64,000 nt of DNA, taken from the NCBI GenBank assembly GCA_035610835.1, contig CM069441.1, positions 81,329,848 through 81,393,847 of the forward strand, read 5' to 3'. This document shows positions 34,381 to 46,623 of the stretch, piece after piece (positions within the stretch are counted from its first letter, which is position 1; each line of letters begins with the position of its first letter). The translations under genes were made by a program, and so were the position numbers. Origin of the DNA: Ophiura sarsii (Eukaryota; Echinodermata; Ophiuroidea; Amphilepidida; Ophiuridae). Below the pieces are notes generated by a model that worked only from the letters and a program-made list of their open reading frames with translations, had not been told where the DNA came from and ran no database searches.

Positions 34381-36039
34381 TTTTTGTAATCAGAAAGAGA
34401 CTATGTTATCACTATTTCTGTCCGGCGTCTTGCGTATGACATCAGCCGTCCGCCGTGTGCTAAGAAATACCTTTGTGACGCGATATCTGGAGATCCGTAA
34501 GGCCTATCTTGATGGGACTTGGTGGAGGGAAGGAGGGTGGTGCGTTTTGTTGCTGATTGATTTTCAAGGTCATCGGAGGTCATTCAAGGTCATCGGGGTC
34601 AAATATGCTTAAAACTTTTGCGACGCGTTGTGACGCGATATCTAGAGATCCGTAAGGCCTATCTTGATGGGACTTGATGTCAGGGAAGGGGGTGGGGTGT
34701 TCTTTTGCTGATTAGATTTTCAAGGTCATTGGAGTCATTCAAGGTCACCGGGGTCAAATATGGGGTCAAATAAGATCCGTAAGGCCGATCTTGATGGGAT
34801 TTGGTGGAGGGAAGGGGGTGGTGTGTTCTTTTTGCTGAATAAATTTTCAAGGTCATCAGAGGTCATTCAAGGTCATCAGGGGTCAAATATGGGGTCAAAT
34901 AGATCAGTAAGGCCTATCTTGATGGGATTTGGTGGAGGGAAGGGGAGTGGTGTGTTCTTTTTGCTGAATAAATGTTCAAGGTCATCAGAGGTCATTCAAG
35001 GTCATCGGGGGTCAAATAAGATCCGTAAGGCCTATCTTGGTGGGATTTGGTGGACGGAAGAGGGATGGTGTGTTCTTTTTATTGATTAATTTTTCGGGGT
35101 CATCGGGGGTCAAATATGGGGTCAAATAGATCAGTAAGGCCTATCTTGATGGGATTTGGTGGAGGGAAGGGGGTGGTGTGTTCTTTTTGCTGATTAAATT
35201 TGCAAGGTCACCAGAGGTCATCGGGGTCAAATATGGGGTCAAATAAGATCCGTAAGGCCTATCTTGATGGGATTTGGTGGACGGAAGAGGGATGGTGTGT
35301 TCGTTTTGTTGATTAATTTTTCGGGGGTCATCGGGGGTCAAATATGGGGTCAAATAGATCAGTAAGGCCTATCTTGATGGGATTTGGTGGACGGAAGAGG
35401 GATGGTGTGTTCTTTTTGTTGATTAATTTTTCGGGGTCATTCAAGGTCATCTGGGGTCAAATAAGATCTGTAAGGCCTATCTTGATTATATTTGGTGGAG
35501 AGAAGAGGTGTGGGGTGTTCTTTTTGCTGATTAATTTTTCAAGGTCATCTGGGGTCAAATAAGATCCGTAAGGCCTATCTTGATGGGATTTGGTGGAGGG
35601 AAGGGGGATGGTGTGTTCTTTTTGCTGATTAAATTTTCAAGGTCATGAGAGGTCATTCAAGGTCAAATATGGGGTCAAATAGATCAAGGTCATTGGAGGT
35701 CATTCAAGATCGTCTGGGGTCCCCCTAAAATGTCTTGCCTCCTTTTGCCCCCCCCCCCCCAAAAAAAATTATGATGCTGGCGCTGCCACTGCATAGTCCA
35801 AAGGGGGTGGGGTACCATCTAAACTTTGAAGGGCCATAAAGCGGAAACGATTCGTTTGTGTTCCGCAAAATTTTTAGTACTGGGTAACATTTGAGCATCC
35901 CTTAAGGTATTACATCCCTTGCATTAACTACAATGCATACCTCTGTGACAGTGCTACATTGTATCATATGTTTCATCATCATTTCTTTCAATTCACTTTT
36001 GATGAACAGGCGAGACGCGCCGTTCGAGAACCGCCTTGT
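34381..36039. repeat. Monomer array element B
   Basis: Same family as 3374-5073. The left end lacks GTCTCGCCTGATG. About ten monomers of 105-130 bp, then the unique right part and the GAACCGCCTTGT end. TCAAGGTCA recurs in most monomers. The preceding 33,945-34,380 is unit background plus a T/G-rich stretch without a gene. Confidence 0.75.
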
Positions 36040-36144
36040 AATCAAATTTAAATCTAAAAAAAAAAATGCAACCCTAGTTTTTACGATTTTAGGGTCGGTC
36101 GCTGAGGGCAACACAACTCTTTTTTGTTTGTTGCCTAATGTAGT

Positions 36145-36458
36145 AATCATCCGTGTGAATGAAAATGCGGATTAAGGGTGTTTTCCCTACCACAGAGCGG
36201 CCCGTGCTAAGTGTATCAAAATCGCCAATTTCAGAGAATAAGGGTCTTTTTCAACCTGAATCCTTGCTAAGGGTAGACTGGGCCGATATAGTCACATGTC
36301 ATCATTGTAAACATAGCCCAAAATTTGTGAGGACCTGTATCCTTTATTTGCTAAGTATGATTCGTCGAACTAAAACCGTGTTAATTAAGGGTCACTTTTT
36401 CCTTCTTTGAGAATCCATGTTAAGGGTAGTTTTTGAGAGTGCATTCACACGGATGATT
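36145..36458. mobile_element. MITE with AATCATCCGTGTGAATG ends
   Basis: 17-bp inverted ends AATCATCCGTGTGAATG / CATTCACACGGATGATT. Internal copies of TTAAGGGT. Absent from the matching part of unit 1. The next 600 bp (to 37056) are unit background. Confidence 0.7.
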
Positions 36459-37056
36459 GCAACTTTGCATACTTTGTTGATGGGTGAAATCAGACCAATG
36501 TAAACAACATGGTTGCTTGGAGACATGAATAGTTCAACAGAACAGTCAAGAGGAAATCTTGGGTGTCCAAATGAAAAATGGTACCTTGAAAATAACTACT
36601 TTTTTCTTGTGTATGGAGTGTAGATTGATTGTTCAGTTAAGAATTACATCATGTTTCAGCTTAAGTGGCTCAACAATCTACTACAGTGTTTGTGTCTTCT
36701 GCATCGTTTTAATCGTTTACTTCACAAGCGCAACCCCTGAGTAAAGTAAACGATGCAGAAACATCAAATGCAATTTGTAGATTTGTGATGCGCATAGATA
36801 CGCTGAAAATGATTTGATTCCTTTCAACAATGACAAAGAATTTGACTTTCATTTCAACAAAAATAGACACATGAATGCAATTGAATGAGAACTTGTTATT
36901 GTTACATACAAGATTTTTAATGGTATAACTCGAACGAAGCTCATTTTTATTTTAGAAAAAGCTAAAATCAAATTATGAAAATAACAATTATTCCCTTATA
37001 GTTTCAAATTTCTCTGAACAGCTGCCAGCTTTTTAAAAAAACCCATATTACACATA

Positions 37057-38145
37057 CAGGGTGTCCCAAAAGTCTATGCACGTTTTTAAAGAGTCATATC
37101 TCATAAAATATAAATCATATGGTATAAATTTAACCATATTTTGATAGACGAGATTTGGAAAATTAATTTGATACCAAACACAACCCTATTGGTGAACCCA
37201 CAACATTATAAACTGGTTGAAAGTCATTGGCCGTGTGCCAGACCAACCCATACCATGTACCACACATTGTTGCTAAAGGTGCGTTGAAAGCAACGTTGCG
37301 CATTAGTCACAGTTCACTGCTTACCTTGCAACATTAATGTTATTTAATACCAAACTCGGTCACTCACAACATAAATAAGCGTAGTAGACAACATTGCACA
37401 GCAAAAGTCTTCATTCAAGATGGTTTACAGCATAAATAAGCGAATACAAATTGTATGGTTCTACGCTGAAACACATTCAGAAGTTTAGAAAACATTTCAA
37501 CATGTTCAAAGTGAAATGCGCACCAGGAAGAATATCCATTCTGAAGTTGGTGGATACATTTTTGAACACAGGAACATATTCTAAATGGGTAAAACAACCT
37601 TCGATGAGGCCTTCAAGCAGCATTAAAATAATCCGCTAAGTTTAAATTTTAACATGTTTGACAGCTGTGTGATGTGTGTGTTCACTTTTCTGTTACTATA
37701 CGTTATTCAATTCTTTAGGTCTGTGTTTTTGCATTAGCACACGTCTCTGTATACATGGAAAACATTTAAAAAATTATATTTCACTATAGAAACGAAAATT
37801 ATGTGTGATATAGTTTGTTATTATGATGCTATCACTGTAATGTAAAATTTTAAATATTACAATTGACGGATCACTTTCCGTGTAACCAACTCTACCCGTA
37901 TGTTTGTTAATCTCAATAGGTATGGATTTATGAACTTTATTCCTCCGAAGTATAAAATTACATTTTTGCAGTAATACATATTTTACTTCTAGGGTGGCAT
38001 TACAAACAGATGTTACTCCAATGTTTGGTATCAAAATTATTTCCCACATCTCCTCTTTCTAAATATGTATTCATATTTTCAATACGACTTATATTTTGTG
38101 AAATTCAAAGCTTCAAAGTCGTGCATAGACTTTTGGGACACCCTG
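37057..38145 (+). mobile_element. Mariner-like element, copy 2
   Basis: Same ends and TA flanks as 12818-13893. It lies at a site that is empty in unit 1 (near 14,560), showing separate insertion. Confidence 0.8.
37420..37639 (+). pseudogene. Mariner transposase N-terminal remnant, copy 2
   Basis: Begins MVYSINKRIQIVWFYAETHS and then stops at a TAG; the downstream APGRISILKLVDTF part lies in another frame. It keeps a few residues deleted in the first copy. No catalytic domain. Confidence 0.5.
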
Positions 38146-38190
38146 TATAAGGTATATGAACAGAGAGCTTTCACACCAAACTTATTTAAT

Positions 38191-38397
38191 AAAATGATAT
38201 AATAAGACTAATACTGGAACTTACTTTTACAAATGCTACGTTGCGTGTGATACCATCACACTTCATCAGGCAACTGACCCGCTGATTATGTAGGCAGGGT
38301 CATCAGCGGGTCAGTTGCCTGATGAAGTGTGATGGTATCACACGCAACGTAGCAGTTGTAAAAGCAAGTTCCAGTATTAGTCTTATTATATCATTTT
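38191..38397. mobile_element. Snap-back element with ~95 bp arms
   Basis: Left and right arms (ATGATATAATAAGACTAATA and its complement at the outer ends, CACTTCATCAGGCAACTGAC towards the centre) pair almost completely around a ~15-base centre near 38,290. It directly abuts monomer array C; both sit inside a TTATTTAAT site of unit 2. Confidence 0.8.
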
Positions 38398-40454
38398 TGT
38401 CTCGCCTGATGTAATCAGGAAGAGACTATGTTATCACTATTTCTGTCCGGCGTATGGCGTATGGCGTCCGCCGTCCACTGTGTGCTAAGAAATACCTTTG
38501 TGACGCGATATCTGGAGATCCGTAAGGCCTATCTTGATGGGACTTGGTGGAGGGAAGGGGGTGGTGCGTTCTTTTGCTGATTGAATTTTCAAGGTCATTG
38601 GAGGTCATTCAAGGTCATCGGGGTCAAATATGCTTAAAACTTTTGTGACGCGATATCTAGAGATCCGTAAGGCCTATCTTGATGGGACTTGATGTCAGGA
38701 AAGGGGGGGGGGGGGTGTGTTCTTTTGCTGATTAGATTTTCAAGGTCATTGGAGGTCATTCAAGGTCTTCGGGGTCAAATATGGGGTCAAATAAGATCCG
38801 TAAGGCCTATCTTGATGGGATTTGGTGGAGGGAAGGGGGTGGTGTGTTCTTTTTGCTGATTAAATTTTCAAGGTCATCGGAGGTCATTCAAGGTCATCAG
38901 GGGTCAAATATAGGGTCAAATAGATCAGTAAGGCCTATCTTGATGGGATTTGGTGGAGGGAAGGGGGTGGTGTGTCCTTTTTGCTGATTAAATTTTCAAG
39001 GTCATCAGAGGTCATTCAAGGTCATCGGGGGTCAAATAAGATCCGTAAGGCCTATCTTGATTGGATTTGGTGGAGGGAAGGGGGGGTGGTGTATTCTTTT
39101 TGCTGATTAAATTTTCAAGGTCATCAGAGGTCATTCAAGGTCATCAAGGGGTCAAATTGGATCCGTAAGGCCTATCTTATTGGGATTTGGTGGACGGAAG
39201 AGGGATGGTGTGTTCTTTTTGTTGATTAATTTTTCCAGGTCATCGGAGGTCATCTGGGGTCAAGTAAGATCCGTAAGGCCTATCTTGATGTGATTTGGTG
39301 GAGGGAAGGGGATTGGTGTGTTCTTTTTGCTGATTAAATTTTCAAGGTCATCAAAGGTCATCTGGGGTCAAATAAGATCCGTAAGGCCTATCTTGATGGG
39401 ATTTGGTGGACGGAAGAGGGATGGTGTGTTCTTTTTGCTGATTAATTTTTCGAGGTCATCTGAGGTCATCTAGGGTTAAATAAGATCCGTAAGGCCTATC
39501 TTGATGTGATTTGGTGGAGGGAAGGGGGTTGGTGTGTTCTTTTTGCTGATTAAATTTTTCAAGGTCATCAGAGGTAATTCAAGGTCAAATAAGATCCGTA
39601 AGGCCTCTCTTCACGGGATTTGGTGGAAGGAAGCTGGATGGTGTGTTCTTTTTGCTGATTAATTTTACGAGGTCATTCAAGGTCATCTGGGGTCAAATAA
39701 GATCCGTAAGGCCTATCTTGATTGAATTTGGTGGAGAAAAGGGGGTGTGGTGTGTTCTTTTTGCTGATTAATTTTTCGAGGTCATTGAAGGTCATCTGGG
39801 GTCAAATAAGATCCGTAAGGCCTATCTTGATGGGATTTGGTGGAGAGAAGGGGTGTGGTGTGTTCTTTTTTCTGATTAATGTTTCAAGGTCATTCAAGGT
39901 CATCTGGGGTCAAATAAGATCCGTAAGGCCTATCTTGATGGGATTTGGTGGAGGGAAGGGGGATGGTGTGTTCTTTTTGCTGATTAAATGTTCAAGGTCG
40001 TCAGAGGTCATTCAAGGTCAAATATGGGGTCAAATAAATCAGTAGGGCCTATCTTGATGGGACTTGGTGGAGGGAAGGGGGTGTATTCTTTTTGTTGATT
40101 AAATTTTCAAGGTCATTGTAGGTCATTCAAGATCATCTGGGGTCCACCTAAAATGTCTTGCCTCCTTTTGCCCCCCCCCCCCAATTATGATGCTGGCGCC
40201 GCCACTGCATAGTCCAACGGGGTGGGGTACTATCTTAACTTTGAAGGGCCATAGAGCGGAAACGATTCGTTTGTGCTCCGCAAATTTTTTAGTACTGGGT
40301 AACATTTGAGCATCCCTTAAGGTATTACATCCCTTGCATTAACTACAATGCATACCTCTGTGATAGTGCTACAGTGTATCATATGTTTCATCATCATTTC
40401 TTTCAAGTCACTTTTGATAAACAGGCGAGACGCGCCGTTCGAGAACCGCCTTGT
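38396..40454. repeat. Monomer array element C
   Basis: Largest copy, with about 14 monomers, full left end (GTCTCGCCTGATGTAATCAG) and right end. Monomer-number variation among the three copies (about 7, 10 and 14) points to unequal crossing-over or slippage. Confidence 0.75.
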
Positions 40455-41857
40455 ATTATCAACGACTGGATGACTGAAAACATTCATATATAAACTTATT
40501 TAATCTTCATACTACCTTGAGTGGACGGAAGTTTACCTTTACAAAACGAATTTATCAAAACAGCATATCACCAAAAATAAGGGTTTTGTTTCAAAAGAGA
40601 AAAAAATAATCTTTCTTTAAATACATATTTTGAAGGGAAATAAATTTGAAACACATTTTCAAGTCTGTTTTTTCTTCTTCATTAAATGAGAAACAATGGG
40701 TTGTTTGGGCCCATAGAACTTGTTTGTTCTTTTTTTTCTTATTCGCCTTACCCTAAGTGATATCATTGCCTATCTCAGTCATTGATGCAGAGTTTGCAAA
40801 TTTGACTTGGATTCCGCTGGTTCTTATGCCATAAATAGAGTTGTATGCATTGCATTAAGTAAGCTTTAATCACTGGAATATGCACCGATAATACCGCACA
40901 GAGGAAGGAAGGAAGGCAAACAGTATGATTAAAGTGGAACATTTACACTTGATACATTCGTTTTTTTGTTTTGTTTTTTCATTGTTCACAAAAATCCGAA
41001 ATTCTTAGATATGCAAAATTATTTCCATCTAACAGAGTTCAAACAATTGTAAGCTCAAAGATATATACATATATTGAGAGTGATAGTGCAAAAATATTCT
41101 ATGCCTGAGAGTGACATTTTGACCACATTAATATCCTCATTTTACACAGATGATGGCACTTAAAGGCATATCATGCAATCTTTTCCAGGTGCGCCCCCTA
41201 TCCTTGAATTTTCTGACAGCAGATTTTCTTGTAGATTTACATTTCCGATCATAAATTGTAAATATATTCCGACAGTTTATTTTCAACAGCTCACAAGTCA
41301 GAAAATCCTTTTGAAATCAGTCCTGTAGGATGGATAAGTGAGTGTTATAAATTGACATTATTGGTAGTATTATTATTTATTAATACATAAGGGAAAACAA
41401 TATAGTAGGGAATACTTTATGATGAAAATTTAAACAACTATGTTGACAAATTCACAAAATTGAAAGCAGATTTCCTTTGTGATTTATTAAACATGGTGAA
41501 GCTCTGTGATGTTTTTTTACGAAAAATACTGTCAAGATAGATTATAAGAGAGAAGAAATTAGTGTAAATATTTAAAAGATCACATAATATTGCTTTAAAC
41601 CCAACCATCAGTTTTCCCTTTAATTATTTAAAATTGACCAGTTTTGGCAATCTTGAGCAAATTGATTCTGAGAAATTTATTAAAAAACTTGTTCAATGTT
41701 AAATGTAATGAATTTTCTTCGTTTTTCACACCAAATCTCCTGGACCAACAGTGAACATTTTGGACCAAATGTGCACCATGTCCTCACAGAGAACATAACA
41801 CTGCCCCCAATCACATAAACCAACACTTTTTGGAATTTGGGTTTAGTTATTGTGAAA
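40455..41857. other. Junction of units 2 and 3, noncoding
   Basis: Matches 14,600-14,771 followed by 1-1120 of unit 1. A short insertion near 41,130-41,230 contains GTGCGCCCCCTATCC. No gene. Confidence 0.5.
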
Positions 41858-42696
41858 TTAATTTTCGTACAGCAAGAATCCAGAAAATGTTGTGTATTTA
41901 TTACTATCACTGTAAACTTGATCGCTAGTACCAAACTGGAGCCAGACCTTATTACCCATACCCAATTGAACCACCATGCTTTGGCTGCCTTGTAAGAATA
42001 CCGTCCCCCCCAGTCAGTGTCCCTAACCAAGACTCTAGCAATTGGTGCCCCATCTTTAATCAGATCTATATAAGGGTCATGACTATATGAAACAGTACTG
42101 ATAGTGAACATGAACACATAGGTTCCAGGAATCTGACAGGTGAATTTATTACTACCCAAGTTAAAGTGTCCTCCAATGTTTGTTTCTTCAAGGTCAAATG
42201 TGAGAACAGCATTTGCATAGCCAGTTTGACTGCTGGTTTTTGCCACAGAAAAGGCTGACCTTCGACCACTAGATTCTTCACCAATTTCACCCTTCTGTCC
42301 CTTCAATCCAGGATCTCCAATCGCTCCATTATTTCCATCCATTCCAGCCAAACCTAGTGGCCCAACTTTGCCAGCTATACCTTGCAATCCTGGAGCACCT
42401 CGATCACCACGTTCTCCACTTGGTCCTTGAGGTCCAAGTGGGCCTTCCATTCCCATTTCACCACTCTCTCCTGTATCACCTTTACTCCCTGCCTCGCCCT
42501 TCATCCCGTCTCTTCCGGTCAAGCCGTTATGCCCCGGAGATCCTCCAACTCCCGGAATTCCATGAAGACCAGCTGGACCTTGAGAGCAAGAACTGCAGGG
42601 GCTGATTTCACTACCATCTGTTTGGGCAACTGATGATTGAGTTATAGCCAGGAGACAGAGAACTGCAAATAGTTGTAGGAAGATGTCTGCCATCAT
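41858..42696 (-). pseudogene. Collagen-like C1q protein, copy C, frameshifted
   Basis: Signal peptide, CSSCSQ, a collagen region without the two-residue interruption seen in A and B and with about two fewer triplets, and the first two thirds of the C1q domain are intact. At a run of seven G (minus strand, about 42,011-42,017) the frame shifts by one base, so the open frame runs on to 41680 (338 codons) with an unrelated tail. The remaining C1q sequence, ending in the usual FSGFLLYEN and stop at 41858, is still present one frame over. Either a recent pseudogene or a homopolymer sequencing error. The CSSCSQ motif has lost one Cys compared with A and B. Confidence 0.8.
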
Positions 42697-42969
42697 TCAG
42701 CCTTGCTTAAAGTCTGTTGATATAGAAATATTTAGAACAATTAACCCATGAATGGTGCCTTTGGTCAAAGGGGTCATTGAACTGATGTGGTTTCCTACTG
42801 AGTATCCACCTCCTGCTGTGTACCGGGGCTGCAACATTTGCAGGAATGGGTGTCCCAAGATTCATTGGTGGTAGCAAATGAAATTGCAAGCCAGAACAAA
42901 CTATTGCTCTCCTACATTAGTCAAAAGAAACGTTTGTATTGCTTACTTTGACCTCTTAGGACCCCTTCT

Positions 42970-42982
42970 TGACCTTTGACCC
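42970..42982 (-). promoter_or_regulatory. DR1 nuclear-receptor-like site, C1q C
   Basis: The minus strand reads GGGTCA-A-AGGTCA, 274 bp upstream of the start codon; the same order is seen again at 44706-44718. The rest of 42,697-43,507 is unit background without a gene. Confidence 0.45.
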
Positions 42983-43507
42983 AGAAGTGATGATTGAGTT
43001 TTTTCTCATCAAATTAAGAAACAACATAAGTTAGAACAAGTCAGGTTGAAAACAGAGCATATCCCAAATCTTGGCACTGAAGCTGTACAAATGATACTTT
43101 TTACCACCCTTACTGACATTTGACACGGATGTCACCATTGTCTTTTTGAAACTTTTATGAAGACCAACAATAAAATATAGCCATTTAGGTAGTTTTATAC
43201 TCTGGCCTCTAGTAACCCTTTCCTGACATTTGACCCAGTAGTGATGATTGACTTTTGTCATTAATCCACATAGGTTGCAACAAGTCTGGTCGAAATCAGA
43301 GCATTTATTTCATTTAGGCCATGTGCCCAATATTTTAATACTCATAGCAAGACCAATACATAATGGGTGCAAAGCATCCAATTTTATCATTATTATGTTT
43401 TGGATCCAACAATATTATCAACACTTGGAATTATCAAAACATAATAATGGTCAAAATAGGAGTGTGTCAGTCTTAAATTGATCAATGACCTCTGGTTACT
43501 CCTTGGG

Positions 43508-44031
43508 CTAATGAAAGTGAATTGTTAGTTTCCGTCGGCCGACCGACTCACATTTTGGTCCCCTCGTGAATATTTCATTATTTGGTAAATATTTCATTAT
43601 TTGTTTGTTTAGAAGAAATAAGCCAATTTGACACAATTATATCGTATTTCATCACTAAAATAAGTACAAATACGATGTCAGTCGAATACTCGACATACCA
43701 ATCCGTCCATATGACAACTTTTTTTCTTCATTTTTAGCGATTGTTAGTATGAAAAATCTGCTGAAAAGCAGTAAGAGGAAGACAGTTTTAAAATAAACAA
43801 GACTTTGTATGCAAAATGGTCTGGAATTCATTTATTTGTTGTAGTAAGGACATATTTATGCCCCTATTCACAATTATACACTCTTGGTTCTATACGCTAC
43901 ACGTATTTGGGAACATATTTAAAAAAAAAAAAAATCAATTTTCAAAAATAATGAATATTGAATAATGAAATAGTCGCCTACTCACTGACCCCAAAAAATG
44001 TGACGGGAAACTAACAATTCACTTTCATTAG
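43508..44031. mobile_element. MITE with CTAATGAAAGTG ends
   Basis: 26-bp inverted ends CTAATGAAAGTGAATTGTTA / TAACAATTCACTTTCATTAG interrupt unit 3 between TCTGGTTACTCC and TGACCTTTCAATT, which are adjacent in unit 2 (30,370). No frame. Confidence 0.75.
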
Positions 44032-44094
44032 GCTTAGCCTTATGACCTTTCAATTTATTTAATTCATAGAGGATATTATTTATACATGGTCTTA

Positions 44095-44640
44095 CCCCTA
44101 ACCCCACTTTTTTCAGACATATTTTCCTGGCGGCGAAAAGTGACCAAAATATCGCTGCGAACCACGGACTTCCGGCACACTGGGCGAGGGATTTCCCAGT
44201 ACACCACTGGTGTCAAGGCTACTTGGCGCAGTATACTGCCCCAAGTATATAGGCTGGGTCATTTGATATACAAACAGCCTGGGTCGTTGGATTTTGTTGG
44301 ATTTGGTGGTGTTAGGGTTACAGAGACCAAACTTAGAAAATGTTGAAGAAAAAAATGCTTCTTATCCCTAACCCCTACCCCCACTTTTTCAGACATTTTT
44401 CCCGGCGGCGAAAAGTGACCCAAAATATCGCTGCACCCCCCCCCCCCCCCGGATTTTAACCACGGACATCCGGCACACGGGGTGAGGGATTGTCCAGTGC
44501 ACCATGGGTGTCAAGGCTACTTGGCTCAGCTGCGCCAAGTATATAGGCTGGGTCCTGGATTTCTTCGGAAAACTTCCACGCCGGGTTATACAAACATACT
44601 TGGTCGTTGGATTTTGTTGGATTTTGTGGGGTTAGGGTTA
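44095..44640. mobile_element. Insertion with CCCTAACCCCAC ends and internal duplication
   Basis: Inverted ends around CCCTAACCCCAC / GTGGGGTTAGGG split CATGGTCTTA from GAACTTGGGA, which lie together in unit 2 (30,418). The interior consists of two diverged ~250 bp copies sharing GGCGGCGAAAAGTGACC. No gene. Confidence 0.65.
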
Positions 44641-44864
44641 TTGAACTTGGGAAAATAATAGCGTTTTAAGAAAAAATTACTTTTTGACCCCTAGTGTTCC
44701 CTGTGTGACCTTTGACCCCAAGTTGTGACCAAGTTTGATAATTCTAGAATGTAATTAGTTGGAGAAGAAGCATTTGCCAGAAATATAGAAAAATAGAAAT
44801 AAACCTCCAGGAAACAGAACCTTAAACAGGGTTGTAGCTACGCTGCTGGCTGGCTTGCCCGGGT

Positions 44865-45078
44865 CTATAGTTTGATCAGTTCCAAATTGGCTAGAAATAT
44901 TCGTTTTTTAAGTAATCCAATCATATGCGCATAGTTATGGCCACACGACACGCACACAATTTTGGTCGCACTCGTCACGCATATGATGCACAGTGCGCTT
45001 GTTGCCTTTAATGCACCCTTCTGTATCCATGCGCTGCTGTAAGAAGGCTTCGCCAATTTGAAACTGATCAAACTATAG
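44865..45078. mobile_element. Small MITE with CTATAGTTTGATC ends
   Basis: About 27-bp inverted ends CTATAGTTTGATCAGTTCC / GAAACTGATCAAACTATAG. Unit 1 shows the uninterrupted site at 2,738 (CCCGGGATTAGTAATTTG). Confidence 0.75.
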
Positions 45079-45194
45079 TAATTTGTGCCTGGCACTCATG
45101 CAGTCAATAACGAAAGCCCTCCTGCGGGGGCACTAGTTCACCACAAAAATGGTAGTAAATATGCTTTAAAAATATGATTTTAACTATAACTTAA

Positions 45195-45571
45195 AGGGGC
45201 ATTGAGAGATACGTATGGGAGTGCGCCCTCAATTATCCTGGAAATCAGGTTTTTTGCATCAAAGTAATACTTAGGCATATACTAACTATCATCTGAAACA
45301 GTTTACCAACATTCGCCGTTTATCATATAAAATTTCATGATTTTCTTAGTTTCGATATGATCATATCGAAACTAGGTGCTGAATTCGGAAGTTATGCTAT
45401 CGTTTTTCGTGCTGACTTTCGCGGCAAATCTCAACCCGGAAGTGCCGTTATTTGCTTATTTAGCATGACGGCGATGTCGGAATTGTATGACATTTTGGAT
45501 TTGGGCTATGTTGATGATTATCTTTACGTTATTTGCTCACTTAGTATATCGATACATCTCTCAATGCCCCT
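45195..45571. mobile_element. TTAA-flanked MITE, second family
   Basis: Ends AGGGGCATTGAGAGAT / ATCTCTCAATGCCCCT are bounded by TTAA on both sides; absent from units 1 and 2. It contains a perfect 28-base palindrome at 45347-45374 centred on GATC. Confidence 0.8.
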
Positions 45572-45879
45572 TTAAGTGTGTAAGGAACTTGGAAGTAAAA
45601 CTGAGTATTTTGTGGCATTTTCCCAGTTTTGTTCACATAATACATCAATACTTGATCAATAAATTCACTAGGAAGCTTACGTCATAACACCCCTGGTCAG
45701 GAAATTAGAGCCTGGCACTAAAATTGCTCTATCTACAACCTGACCTTAAATATATTAATAAATAATGATAACAATGAAACATAAATATTGACTAATCTCA
45801 GCAAAATATGATATAACTGACTCATTATCTTAACAAGGGCTTCCGAGTTTCGACTACTAAGCTATTTGAGGTTCAACAA

Positions 45880-46623
45880 CTCCCCCATACCTTAAGTACA
45901 GTAACAAAGCGTTGTCGATTTGAGATAAACCCACTGTTCATATGCAAATTACTAGGATGGCGAACCTTATTTGGAAACCATAATGCATTATGCATCGTGC
46001 AAAATTGTAAACAAACAAAAATGTTCACAAAATGTGTTCATTTTTTTGCCCGTTTTTTCGGCGTATAAATGCATTTCGCCATCCAATCCTTAAAGTTAGC
46101 AAACAGCTTTATATACCAAAATGTAGCTATATCCCTGAGGAAAGAAAATATTTTTGGCAAGGGCCATATATCACGGCTCACTCCTTAAAGCCACAATTTT
46201 AGACCGAACGATCGCTACCCAGCACAAGAGAATCGCCATGATCTTATTTTACCGCGCGATGATGCAAAATCATTTTGCATCATCGCGCGGTAAAATAAGA
46301 TCCCTTTCATCTGATGGACCGTACCACTATTGAAATGGAAGGGTGTGTTTTGATTTGATACAAATATTCTATAAACATGTATCAAAATGTGTTATGTAAA
46401 TTAAACGCATTCTTGATTTAGTTTTTCCGAATGTTAAAGGTGGTGTGTGAATAAAATGCTATTTACAAAATATTTTAAATTTCACAATTACTTGCAAAAT
46501 AATTTGTCTTCTCTAATGTTTACCTTTTGTAACCCAGCCCATTCGGAAGTTCCCTCGCCCATTTACAGGGAACGGACGATGTCCAAATAAGGGCCTAATT
46601 ATAATAAAACGTAAACATTTTTT
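45880..46623. other. Novel sequence after unit 3 break
   Basis: No similarity to units 1 or 2 and no gene. It contains the long palindrome described separately. Confidence 0.4.
46240..46302. repeat. Perfect 63-nt palindrome
   Basis: 31-base arms without a mismatch (outer GATCTTATTTTACCGCGCGA, inner GATGATGCAAAAT) around a single C at 46271. It would extrude as a cruciform or fold as RNA hairpin on either strand. Confidence 0.9.

Larger units (their letters stand above)
26715..40690. repeat. Segmental duplication, unit 2
   Basis: Complete unit of about 14.0 kb. Its start (AATGGGTTG-type then TTGGGCCC) matches 40,695 and its end matches 14,690-14,771. Against unit 1 it gains a foldback at 27.1 kb, nested MITEs at 30.6 kb, MITEs at 32.6, 33.2 and 36.1 kb and two monomer arrays, and lacks the LTR element, two SINEs and the 6.2 kb MITE. 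Confidence 0.85.
40691..45880. repeat. Segmental duplication, unit 3 (truncated)
   Basis: Follows unit 2 directly and is collinear with units 1 and 2 to GAGGTTCAA at about 45,879, where similarity to unit 1 (near 6,115) stops. It carries four private MITE-like insertions between 43.5 and 45.6 kb. Confidence 0.8.

Noticed and set aside
36159..36410. 83-codon plus-strand frame
   Set aside because: Fully within a MITE with 17-bp inverted ends and not seen elsewhere.
44095..44640. Interstitial telomeric repeats (CCCTAA-like)
   Set aside because: Only one or two copies at each edge; they act as inverted ends of an insertion, not a telomere array.
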